Assembly (NCBI GenBank): GCA_025924495.1
Contig: JAICIG010000219.1
Coordinates: 1-12,973, forward strand
Direction of reading: 5' to 3'
DNA: 12,973 nucleotides
Source of the DNA: Pirellulales bacterium
Lineage (GTDB): Bacteria; Planctomycetota; Planctomycetia; Pirellulales; JAICIG01
The position numbers were made by a program, and so were the translations under genes. Under the pieces are notes generated by a model that did not search any database, was not told the origin of the DNA, and saw nothing but the letters and a program-made list of their open reading frames with translations. Shown here one piece after another: positions 6,616 to 12,973 of this stretch (positions within the stretch are counted from its first letter, which is position 1; each line of letters opens with the position of its first letter).

Positions 6616-8607
6616 ATGTTTTACGCGCAAATTCTGCGCGCCGTCTTTGGCAAGAACCGGTCTCGCGCTACACATCGCCGGCCGCGGTCTAGTGCACCGT
6701 TGTCGACGAATCGTCGTCGCTTATTTGCGAGCGAACAGCTCGAAGCGCGTTGGTACTTGTCCGCCGATCCGATCGTGACGGTGAACACGAATTTCGGCAA
6801 CTTCCAGATTCAGCTGCTGCCTGGCGCCGCGCCGCAGTCGGTCGCCAATTTCCTCAGCTACGTCGACAGCGGCGCCTATACGAACACGATTTTCCACCGT
6901 TCGGTGCCCGGATTCGTCGAGCAGGCCGGCGGATTTACGTCAACTTCCGACACCTTCACTGCCACTTCGGCGATTTCGACGATTCCGACTAACGCGGCGA
7001 TCCCGCTCGAATACAACCTGCCGAACACTTTGGGCACCGTTGCGATGGCGCGCACGAGCAGCCTGAACAGCGCCACGGACCAGTGGTTTGTCAATCTCGT
7101 CGACAACACGCAAACCCTTGGGCAGAGCAACGGCGGCGGATATGCGGTATTTGGCAATGTGTTGGGCAACGGGATGCAAGTGCTCAACGCCATCGCTCAA
7201 CTTCAGGTGAGTGCTAAGGATAGTGGCACCTTTGCACAGCTGCCATTGGATGCCAACAACAAATTCGCCCGCATCAGTTCGATCACGGTCGATAATATTG
7301 ACGGCACGGTCTTCAACGACATCAACGGAAACGGCCAACTCGACTCGGGCGAGACTGGGATCAGCGGCCGCACGGTCTTTGTCGACGTTAATGGTACGGG
7401 CGTTTCTGGGGGAACGAACCCGACGACGACGACCGATGCGAACGGCAATTATTCGTTCCATGGCCTGACTGCCGGAACCTACAAGGTCCGCGAAGTTTTA
7501 CCCAACGGTCAGACGCTCACGACGGCGCTGCAATCCATAACCGTGGCGGCGGATCACACCGCTTCTAGCGTGAACTTTGGCGAAACATCCTCGACGACGG
7601 GGACGATCAGCGGCGAAGTCTTTGACGACGTCAATGTGAACGGTCAGCTTGATGCGAACGAGACGGGGTTGGCCGGGCGAACCGTGTTCCTGGACAAAGA
7701 CGGCACGGGCGTCCCGGGCGGCAACAATATATCCACGACCACGGACGCGAACGGCAATTATTCGTTTGCGGGACTGACGCCGGGAACGTATGCGGTTCGC
7801 GAAGTGGCATCGGCCGCACGCGGCACTGCGCTTACAACCCCCTTGCAGTCGATCACAGTGACGGCGGGACACAACAACTCCGGCGTCAATTTCGGCAATG
7901 TCATTTTGAGCACAATTGCGCCGCTGCCGACGCCGGTAGGCCCATCCAGCAGCGGCACGGGCGACGCGAATTCGAAATATATCAACTCGGTTTACCAGAG
8001 CATCTTAGGCCGGTCTGCGGACGCCGCGAGCTTGACCTATTGGAAGGGCCAACTTTCAGGCGGAACTTCGCGCGATACGCTGGCCCGTACGCTGTGGAAC
8101 TCGACCGAGCATCGGTCCGCGGAGATCGACCAGTATTACCAGACATTTTTAGGTCGAGCGTCAGATGCGGCGGGCAAGGCCTTCTGGTTGAAGACCTTCT
8201 CCGACCCCAAAACGTTCGATACGCTGGCGAACGAGAAGCTGATCATCGAAGGCTTTTTGACTTCGACCGAGTACTCCAAAACGCTGCATGCTTCCGATGC
8301 CGATTTCGTCACGGCGTTGTACCATGATCTTGACCTGCGAGCTCCGGATGCCGCCGGCCTGAGCGCCTGGCAAGCCGCCTTGACGCAGGGGAAAACGCGG
8401 CTCGACGTCATCAAGAGCTTTTTGAGCAGCACCGAAGCAAGTAACCAGTTGGTGGATGGATTCTATGCGAGTTTCCTCCATCGTTCCGTCGATGCCGCCG
8501 GCCAGCAGGCCTGGGACAAGAGCCTGCAAAGCGACTCTGCCAGCATCGAGGACGTAGCGGTTCACATTCTTGCCACCGACGAGTACTTCGCGCGCGTGAC
8601 GGCATAG
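6616..8607 (+). CDS. LEPR-XLL / cyclophilin / two SdrD-B-like repeats / DUF4214 surface protein (paralogue B)
   Basis: The product is 663 aa and is a tandem paralogue of the preceding gene, 113 bp downstream. It has the same order of parts: basic residues 1-40 with no hydrophobic signal core, LEARWYLSADP (42-52), a cyclophilin domain (53-226), SdrD-B-like repeats (228-429, only two), a short linker, and DUF4214 (454-663). The cyclophilin keeps FHRSVPGF (93-100), Gln103, and the canonical active-site Gln156 in TDQWF, so its catalytic site looks more typical than that of paralogue A. Both repeats keep the 12-residue EF-hand-like loop (DINGNGQLDSGE, DVNVNGQLDANE). In both, the PD that ends the second Asp-rich loop in all six repeats of paralogue A is replaced by GG or SGG. 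It is probably a shorter-stalked extracellular protein of the same class. I know of no experimentally studied homologue with this architecture. Confidence 0.9.
   Translation: MFYAQILRAVFGKNRSRATHRRPRSSAPLSTNRRRLFASEQLEARWYLSADPIVTVNTNFGNFQIQLLPGAAPQSVANFLSYVDSGAYTNTIFHRSVPGFVEQAGGFTSTSDTFTATSAISTIPTNAAIPLEYNLPNTLGTVAMARTSSLNSATDQWFVNLVDNTQTLGQSNGGGYAVFGNVLGNGMQVLNAIAQLQVSAKDSGTFAQLPLDANNKFARISSITVDNIDGTVFNDINGNGQLDSGETGISGRTVFVDVNGTGVSGGTNPTTTTDANGNYSFHGLTAGTYKVREVLPNGQTLTTALQSITVAADHTASSVNFGETSSTTGTISGEVFDDVNVNGQLDANETGLAGRTVFLDKDGTGVPGGNNISTTTDANGNYSFAGLTPGTYAVREVASAARGTALTTPLQSITVTAGHNNSGVNFGNVILSTIAPLPTPVGPSSSGTGDANSKYINSVYQSILGRSADAASLTYWKGQLSGGTSRDTLARTLWNSTEHRSAEIDQYYQTFLGRASDAAGKAFWLKTFSDPKTFDTLANEKLIIEGFLTSTEYSKTLHASDADFVTALYHDLDLRAPDAAGLSAWQAALTQGKTRLDVIKSFLSSTEASNQLVDGFYASFLHRSVDAAGQQAWDKSLQSDSASIEDVAVHILATDEYFARVTA
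7297..7902 (+). repeat. Two SdrD-B-like domain repeats in paralogue B
   Basis: The units are at 7297-7587 and 7588-7902. Unit 1 matches unit 1 of paralogue A (VFVDV, VREVLP, VAADxTAS). Unit 2 matches unit 6 of paralogue A (ISGxVFxDVxVNGQLD, GLAGRTVFLD, VREVASA, then STIAPLP). The pair can therefore be read as the outer units without the four inner ones. Confidence 0.85.
7975..8604 (+). other. DUF4214 region of paralogue B
   Basis: Residues 454-663 form the same four-repeat helical region as in paralogue A, aligned without gaps over 210 residues. Long identical stretches such as SRDTLARTLW, STEHRSAEIDQYY and EKLIIEGFLTS are kept. The family is named but has no established biochemical function. 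Confidence 0.8.
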
Positions 8608-8630
8608 TCGTTGCGCGGTGCAGCCCTTCT

Positions 8631-8679
8631 CGCCCGCCGCGTTCGCGCGGTTGGTATCGCTAACCGCTGCGTGCGGGCG
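8631..8679 (+). terminator. GC-rich nested stem-loop after paralogue B
   Basis: Outer arms CGCCCGC (8631-8637) and GCGGGCG (8673-8679) pair perfectly. Inside them CGCGCGGTT (8644-8652) pairs with AACCGC-T-GCG (8662-8671), with one bulged T and a 9-nt loop. The element starts 23 nt after the stop codon of paralogue B. There is no T-run after it, so it may be a Rho-assisted stop site or a 3'-end stabilising stem rather than a classic intrinsic terminator. Confidence 0.45.
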
Positions 8680-8944
8680 ACCTGGCGCATTGAGCGGTTT
8701 GGCGTCGGCGAGCGGCTCTCCTCTATCCCTTTCCGCCAGCCGCCGCGTGCGTGCAGCACCGCCGTCGTCATGCGCGACCTTATGGCGGTTTGGATTGGCG
8801 TCCAAGCAGGATTCTGTTAGATTTCTGGCGTTTTGCCTGATCCGAGATGCTCGCTTGGCGAAGATCGCCTCGCTGCATCAATCTCAACGCTGGAGATCGG
8901 CTCGCGGCGGACCAACGATAAGAGTTTCGCAGCCAGCAAACACT

Positions 8945-8951
8945 TAGGAGG
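8945..8951 (+). promoter_or_regulatory. Strong Shine-Dalgarno site deciding a GTG start
   Basis: TAGGAGG lies 5 nt before the GTG at 8957. It is the best ribosome-binding site in the window. It fixes the unusual GTG start of the cytochrome-ankyrin gene, directly upstream of a good signal peptide. Confidence 0.85.
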
Positions 8952-8956
8952 CGTTC

Positions 8957-10285
8957 GTGTTCTTTCGTTTTCCATTCCGCCAGGCTGCGCCGACCTGCAT
9001 CAGCCTGATCGTTGTACTCGCCGCGCTCGAAGCGAGCAGGGCGGCGGAAAACGTCCCGGGCCACATTGATTTCGCCGCCCAAATTGCGCCGATCCTGCAG
9101 CAAAGTTGTGTCGACTGTCATGGGCCGGAGCTGCAGATGGCCGGATTGCGTCTCGATCAGCGGGCGCTGGCTTTCGCGGGCGGAGACTCCGGCGAAGCGA
9201 TCGCGTCAGGCGACAGCAAAAACAGCCTAATAATTCAACGGCTCGTCGATCGCAAACTCGGGATTCTCATGCCGCCTTCCTTTCCCTTCTTTCCGGGCGA
9301 GAAGGCCGGGTTGCGCGAGGAGCAAATCAAGCTTCTGAAAGACTGGATCGACCAGGGCGCGGCTTGGCCCGATGACATTTCGTTGAGCGCCGGGGCAGGC
9401 TCTGCCGAGCCAGGCCAAGCGGGGCAGGAACTCTTTGCCGCCATTCGCGCTGGCGATCAAGGACGCGTCAAAGAACTGATTGCCGATTCATCGCTGCTGC
9501 GCGTCCAAGACTGGCAAGGCTCGACGCCGCTGTTGCGCGCCGCGCTGTATGCCGATGCCGATATGGTGCGGCTGCTGGCGCAAAAAGGCGCTGACGTGAA
9601 TGCAGCAACTCGCGATGGCGTCACGGCTCTGATGTGGGCCGCGGGAGATGCGGAAAAGGTCCGAGTGCTTTTGGAGAAAGGCGCCAAGGTCAACGCGAGA
9701 ACCAGCTTAGGACGCACGCCCCTCTTGATTGCCGCGACTTATGCCGGCAATTCCGAGACAGTGCGGCTGTTGCTAGAAAAAGGCGCCAACATCAGCGATC
9801 AAGACGCTCTGCGTGAAACTGCTTTGACAAGCGCCGCCAAGCGAGGCGATGCACGGATGGTAAAGATTCTGATCGACGCGGGCGCCGATCTGAACGCCGG
9901 CGGCCGTCCGCCGCTAGTGTGGGCTGCCGAAGAGGGAAGCGTGGAAGCTGTCAAATGCCTGCTGGATCACGGCGCCGCTGCACACCAAGAGAGCCTGAAC
10001 GGCGCGCTGTTCAGCGCAGCGGTGCGAGGCCCGCTCGAGGTCGTCAAATTGCTCCTGGACCGGGGAGCCGACCCGAATTCGGCGGCCGGATTTGCCGGGT
10101 ACACGCCCCTCATGGGCGCCGCATATTCTGAATCGGCGGGGGCTGAGACGGTCGGCTTATTGTTGGCCAAGGGCGCCGACTTGAAAGCGAAAGGCGCCAA
10201 TGGAGAAACCGGATTGAGCTTGGCTCGCAAACATGGCCGCACGCCGGCCGTCAAGTTGCTCGAAGATGCGGGGGCGATGGAATGA
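8957..10285 (+). CDS. Exported PSCyt1-type cytochrome c fused to ankyrin repeats
   Basis: The product is 442 aa. Residues 1-30 are a signal peptide (FRFPFRQ, then the hydrophobic CISLIVVLAALEAS, cleavage near SRAA|EN). Residues 38-140 form a planctomycete-type cytochrome c domain (PSCyt1, Pfam PF07635). Haem attaches at Cys51-Val-Asp-Cys54-His55, and Met105 in LMPPS is a likely distal ligand. The domain ends in the typical LLKDWIDQGAAWPDD. A Gly/Ala/Pro-rich linker leads to about eight or nine ankyrin repeats from residue 156 to the end (TPLxxAA, VRLLLEKGAxVNA, TPLMGAAY). The protein should be periplasmic or otherwise exported, with haem for electron transfer and the ankyrin stack for protein binding. 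In many planctomycetes PSCyt1 is fused to PSD1 and similar domains, so the ankyrin fusion is less usual. Its stop codon overlaps the start of the next gene, which points to a partner encoded there. Confidence 0.93.
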   Translation: MFFRFPFRQAAPTCISLIVVLAALEASRAAENVPGHIDFAAQIAPILQQSCVDCHGPELQMAGLRLDQRALAFAGGDSGEAIASGDSKNSLIIQRLVDRKLGILMPPSFPFFPGEKAGLREEQIKLLKDWIDQGAAWPDDISLSAGAGSAEPGQAGQELFAAIRAGDQGRVKELIADSSLLRVQDWQGSTPLLRAALYADADMVRLLAQKGADVNAATRDGVTALMWAAGDAEKVRVLLEKGAKVNARTSLGRTPLLIAATYAGNSETVRLLLEKGANISDQDALRETALTSAAKRGDARMVKILIDAGADLNAGGRPPLVWAAEEGSVEAVKCLLDHGAAAHQESLNGALFSAAVRGPLEVVKLLLDRGADPNSAAGFAGYTPLMGAAYSESAGAETVGLLLAKGADLKAKGANGETGLSLARKHGRTPAVKLLEDAGAME

Positions 10286-11346
10286 AAGCTCGACAGGAAT
10301 CCGCTGTTATGCGATGCACCGTTGGTTATGCCGTGGTCTCGATACTCGCTTTCACGCTCAAGGGAGCTGATGCGGCCCCGCCGGAGCAAGTGCAGGCGGC
10401 CGCGGAAAAGAGCATCGCCTTGCTGCAACGTTCCGGCCCGCAATTCTTTCGCCAGTCGGGCTGCGTGGCCTGCCATCAGCAAACGGTGGCTTCCATGGCG
10501 GTGGCCGAGGCGCGACGCCGCGAGTTAAAGTTCGACGACAAGACGGCCCGGGACGAACTGCAGATCACCGCGCTCACTTTGAAAAGCTATCGCGCGCGGT
10601 TCCTGCAGCGAGTCGACCATCCAGCCAACAGTGCGCCATCCATCGGTTATTTGGCTTGGGGGCTGGCCGCGGAACAGTACCCGGCGGATGAGACCACCGA
10701 TGCCATGATTATCGAAATGGCCGGACGCCAGACCGCAGATGGCTCGTGGACCGCGTTCGGACATCGGCCGCCGCTGGAGTATTCACCGATCAGCGCAACC
10801 GCGTTGGCAGTGCACGCCATCCAACTGTACGGCCCGCCGGGGCTGAAACGACCGCTCGACGAACGTATCGCACGGGCTCAAGCTTGGCTGGCGTCAGCAC
10901 AACCGAGGACGAATGCCGAACATGCTTTTCGTCTGTTGGGCCTCGTCTGGTCCGGCGCTGAAGAGAAGCTTGCAGCCGAAGAAGCAAAATCGCTGCTTGC
11001 CGATCAACGTGAAGACGGCGGCTGGGCGCAGTTGAGCACGTTAGAAAGCGACGCTTACGCAACGGGACTAACACTCTATGCCCTGCATGAGGCAGGGGGC
11101 GCCTCGTCGGAGCATCCAGCATATCAGCGGGGTCTTGAGTACCTGCTCAAGACGCAGCAGGAGGACGGCTCATGGCACGTGAAAACTCGCGCATTCCCGT
11201 TTCAACCATACTTCGAAAGCGGCTTTCCTCACGGCCAGGATCAATGGATCTCGGCAACGGCTACGGGCTTCGCATCCGTCGCATTGATGCGGGCACTTCC
11301 ATTGGCCAACGCGACTACCAAGGCGCACGACACGTCTGGGTCCTAA
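10282..11346 (+). CDS. Exported c-type haem protein with squalene-cyclase-like QW repeats
   Basis: The product is 354 aa from the ATG at 10282, which overlaps the previous stop (ATGA). A second in-frame ATG at 10309 has AGGA (10295-10298) at a 10-nt spacing and gives a tidier signal peptide, so it may be the true start. The hydrophobic segment VGYAVVSILAFTL ends with cleavage near ADAA|PP. A single haem motif is Cys61-Val-Ala-Cys64-His65. The rest is helical with three QW motifs (QTADGSW 150-156, QREDGGW 242-248, QQEDGSW 292-298), as in the alpha/alpha-toroid fold of squalene-hopene cyclases and prenyltransferases. The acidic DxDD catalytic motif of the cyclases is absent, and the length is about half that of a full cyclase, so terpene cyclisation is unlikely. 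It probably works with the cytochrome-ankyrin protein in the periplasm. The exact function is unknown. Confidence 0.9.
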   Translation: MKARQESAVMRCTVGYAVVSILAFTLKGADAAPPEQVQAAAEKSIALLQRSGPQFFRQSGCVACHQQTVASMAVAEARRRELKFDDKTARDELQITALTLKSYRARFLQRVDHPANSAPSIGYLAWGLAAEQYPADETTDAMIIEMAGRQTADGSWTAFGHRPPLEYSPISATALAVHAIQLYGPPGLKRPLDERIARAQAWLASAQPRTNAEHAFRLLGLVWSGAEEKLAAEEAKSLLADQREDGGWAQLSTLESDAYATGLTLYALHEAGGASSEHPAYQRGLEYLLKTQQEDGSWHVKTRAFPFQPYFESGFPHGQDQWISATATGFASVALMRALPLANATTKAHDTSGS

Positions 11347-11387
11347 GAGCCTGGTTCCAGTAGGCTGCCTGCGCAACTTGGGCTCAC

Positions 11388-11419
11388 CAGGTTGTCGCAC
11401 CTGATGCCAGGCGTATTTT
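11388..11419 (+). terminator. Weak terminator candidate between convergent genes
   Basis: CAGGT (11388-11392) can pair with ACCTG (11399-11403). Alternatively CCTG (11400-11403) can pair with CAGG (11408-11411), and TATTTT (11414-11419) follows. The stems are short and mutually exclusive. The site lies in the 75-bp gap between two convergent genes, where a terminator is expected. Confidence 0.22.
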
Positions 11420-11421
11420 GC

Positions 11422-12973
11422 TTAGAATCCGCCGCCGCCGCCGCCGAACCCGCCCAGGCCGCCGCCGCCGCCCGAGCCGAACCCGCCGCCGCCGGCCCCG
11501 TTGCTGGTGCCGCTGGCGCCCGTCACGTAGTTGAACGTGTTGACTTCCGACACGCCGGAGAAGAATGGCGTCGGCGAGACGCGCACATAGCGCCGATCCG
11601 ACGAGATCACCGCCGAAGTCGACATCATGGCGCCCTTGGGCAGCGAAGTAATCACGGGCTGGTAACCGACCGCCCCTTTCAAGCCAAACGGCATGAAGGG
11701 GTTGTTCGGGTTGAAGACGCCGCCCGTTTCCAGCAGATTTCCCATCGAGGCCGAGGCCAGGAATTTGCCCAGCGCCTGCGGATCGTTCAAGCGGTTGAGC
11801 TGCTGCGCGAGCAACTCGCGGCCGACCTGCAATTGGCCCTGGACGGCATTCGCCACCTGCTGCTCGTCGAGCGGTTCTTTTCTTCGCCCGTCGGCCAGTT
11901 CGAACGAAGCCACGGCTTCGTCGTCCTTCAGCTCGATCTGCTTGGTCTGCTTTTTCTCGGCCTTCGAATAGTAGTGCCAGTAGATGTCCACGGTGACCTT
12001 GTTGGCGGCCAGTTTGCCCCACACGCGGCGGACGAGCACGCGGTACGTGCCATCAAAACCTTGCGGGCAGACGTAAACTTCCGAGGCGCCCGCCGATTTG
12101 CGCTCGCCGGACTTGGATGCCGAGTCGCCCAGCATCAAGCCGCCGGCGGTGGTCCGCGGGTTGCGGAACGAGCAGATCGTGCCGGAGGGCTCTTCCACCA
12201 ACAAGTCGATGTCGGCATCGCCCGTCCAGGAGACCACCACCACGCAGTCGCGGACCAGCGCCTTATCCAGGGCCGTCTTGTACTTGTCGGCTTCCTTCTT
12301 GCGACGTTCGCTGCGCAGGCGATCGAGCGTCGCCTCGGCCGTGCGATAGGCTTCTTCCCAGATCGATAGCTGGTCCTTCGGCCAGGCCTGGCCGAGAATG
12401 CCGATCGTGGCCCACTGCGTACCCTCGAGGTCGCCTAGCCGCTCCGCCAGACGCAAGCCGTTGACATACGGCTCGGGCGAAGAGGGATCCAACTCGCTGG
12501 CCTGGCGGAACAATTGCAAGGCGCGCTGATTCAAGCCGGCGCGCGCCAGGTACTGGGCCAGATACATCATGTCAGTTGGGCCGTGGACGAAATCCAGAGC
12601 CGACATCAAAGCCCGCTCGATCTCGGGCAGCGACCGTTGATCGGCCTGCATTGCCAAGCCGAGCGCTTCGAACATCCAAGGCTGGCCTTGCTGGTTGCGC
12701 AAAGCGGCATTGATCAGCGCGATGACCTGATCGAACTTCTTGGCATTCATCAACTCGCGGACCGATTCGCGCACGGCGGCCGTCTGAGGAGCGTTGTCTC
12801 CCTGGTGCTTGACGAAGTAATCGTTCCAAGCCTGTTCGGGATCGTCGCCTGCTTTAAAGTCGATCTGCACCGGTTGGATGGTGGCGGACTTTTTAGCCGC
12901 AGGCCTTGGTGCAAGTGGACCTGCGACCGGCGCCTGCGGGATGGGCCCGAGTTTGATTGTCGGATTTTTTCCA
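11422..12973 (-). CDS. TPR protein with YfaP-like beta domain and glycine-rich tail, 5' end missing
   Basis: The frame stays open to the window edge (GKNPTIKLGPIPQAPVAG upstream), so the GTG at 12870 is probably not the start and the N-terminus lies beyond 12973. At least 516 residues are visible. The first 34 or so are Pro/Ala/Lys-rich and look like a linker. Visible residues about 75-185 contain TPR-like helices (AQYLARAGLNQRALQLFRQA, ELDPSSPEPYVNGLRLAERL). Residues about 240-330 form a beta domain of the YfaP/DUF2135 type (DADIDLLVEEPSG, VYVCPQGFDGTYRVLV). Further on is ISSDRRYVRVSPTPFFSGV followed by EVNTFNYVTG, a segment I associate with planctomycete exported proteins. The last 25 residues include 19 Gly. 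It is probably an exported structural or scaffold protein; no enzymatic residues are visible. It converges on the haem operon, with no shared promoter. Confidence 0.82.
   Translation of the reverse strand, partial: GKNPTIKLGPIPQAPVAGPLAPRPAAKKSATIQPVQIDFKAGDDPEQAWNDYFVKHQGDNAPQTAAVRESVRELMNAKKFDQVIALINAALRNQQGQPWMFEALGLAMQADQRSLPEIERALMSALDFVHGPTDMMYLAQYLARAGLNQRALQLFRQASELDPSSPEPYVNGLRLAERLGDLEGTQWATIGILGQAWPKDQLSIWEEAYRTAEATLDRLRSERRKKEADKYKTALDKALVRDCVVVVSWTGDADIDLLVEEPSGTICSFRNPRTTAGGLMLGDSASKSGERKSAGASEVYVCPQGFDGTYRVLVRRVWGKLAANKVTVDIYWHYYSKAEKKQTKQIELKDDEAVASFELADGRRKEPLDEQQVANAVQGQLQVGRELLAQQLNRLNDPQALGKFLASASMGNLLETGGVFNPNNPFMPFGLKGAVGYQPVITSLPKGAMMSTSAVISSDRRYVRVSPTPFFSGVSEVNTFNYVTGASGTSNGAGGGGFGSGGGGGLGGFGGGGGGF
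11425..11499 (-). repeat. Low-complexity GCC/GGC tract encoding the glycine-rich C-terminus
   Basis: On the + strand the DNA is runs of GCCGCC broken by AAC, CAG and GAG. It encodes 25 residues with 19 Gly and three Phe in clusters such as GGGGFGSGGGG. Such a tract is prone to slippage, so its length may vary between strains. Its position at the very C-terminus suggests a flexible or self-associating tail. Confidence 0.8.

Larger units (their letters stand above)
3231..8607 (+). repeat. Tandem gene duplication (paralogues A and B with upstream elements)
   Basis: Two direct units, about 3231-6502 and 6534-8607, contain the same upstream block, the same leader length and the same domain order. 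Protein similarity is high across the N-terminus, cyclophilin and DUF4214. The units differ chiefly in SdrD-B-like repeat number (six versus two). Many third-codon positions differ, so the duplication is not very recent. Confidence 0.85.
8608..8956. other. Intergenic region without a convincing gene
   Basis: This 349-bp gap separates the surface-protein pair from the haem-protein pair. It holds a strong GC-rich stem-loop near its left end and a Shine-Dalgarno site at its right end. Short open frames inside it are Arg/Ser/Pro-rich, have no recognisable domain and look like chance frames. A weak promoter-like pair, TTGGCG (8795-8800) and TTAGAT (8817-8822) at a 16-nt spacing, lies about 135 nt before the next start and could serve the haem operon, but I have little support for it. 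Confidence 0.6.

Noticed and set aside
10282..11346. Squalene-hopene cyclase
   Set aside because: QW motifs are present, but the DxDD catalytic motif is absent, the protein is about half the expected length, and it has a signal peptide and a haem site.
11392..12369. Plus-strand open frame of 325 codons opposite the TPR/YfaP-like gene
   Set aside because: It begins with runs of Ala that mirror the Gly tract and shows no domain; the minus-strand frame has clear homology features.
12868..12870. GTG at 12870 as the start of the minus-strand gene
   Set aside because: The same frame stays open to the window edge and encodes a plausible Pro/Ala-rich linker, so the gene very likely starts outside the window.

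Overview
The window looks like chromosomal DNA from a planctomycete, probably of the Pirellulales type. The evidence is a planctomycete-type cytochrome c domain (PSCyt1) fused to ankyrin repeats, two large secreted proteins that carry a LEPR-XLL-like N-terminal sorting motif and a DUF4214 C-terminus, a high GC content, and many exported enzymes. There are no RNA genes, insertion sequences, phage genes or CRISPR arrays that I can support.

Layout. Positions 1-1323 (+) hold the 3' part of an alpha/beta-hydrolase (prolyl-oligopeptidase/dienelactone-hydrolase type) with a long C-terminal extension. Positions 1539-2447 (+) encode an exported isochorismatase-like cysteine hydrolase, and 2498-3070 (+) a maltose/galactoside-type sugar O-acetyltransferase. 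Positions 3311-6502 and 6616-8607 (+) are a tandem pair of paralogues with the same architecture: basic N-terminus, LEPR-XLL-like motif, cyclophilin-type prolyl isomerase, SdrD-B-like repeats with EF-hand-like loops, then a DUF4214 region. The first copy has six SdrD-B-like repeats and the second has two. Positions 8957-10285 and 10282-11346 (+) are a translationally overlapping pair of exported haem proteins: PSCyt1 plus ankyrin repeats, then a CxxCH protein with squalene-cyclase-like QW repeats. Positions 11422-12973 (-) hold a convergent gene, cut by the window edge, for a TPR protein with a YfaP/DUF2135-like beta domain and a glycine-rich tail.

How the genes work together. Almost everything here is predicted to act outside the cytoplasm. 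The tandem paralogues are probably cell-surface or matrix proteins whose Ca2+-binding repeats act as a rigid stalk. Their cyclophilin domain may help folding or act on other exported proteins. They share a conserved 35-bp block at the same distance from both start codons, which suggests that each copy has its own promoter of the same type. The two haem proteins are very likely co-translated and may form one periplasmic redox or scaffold complex. Nothing in the sequence ties the three upstream enzymes to either group.

The best candidates for something undescribed are the cyclophilin/LEPR-XLL/SdrD-B/DUF4214 surface-protein family with variable repeat number, and the cytochrome-ankyrin plus cytochrome-toroid operon.
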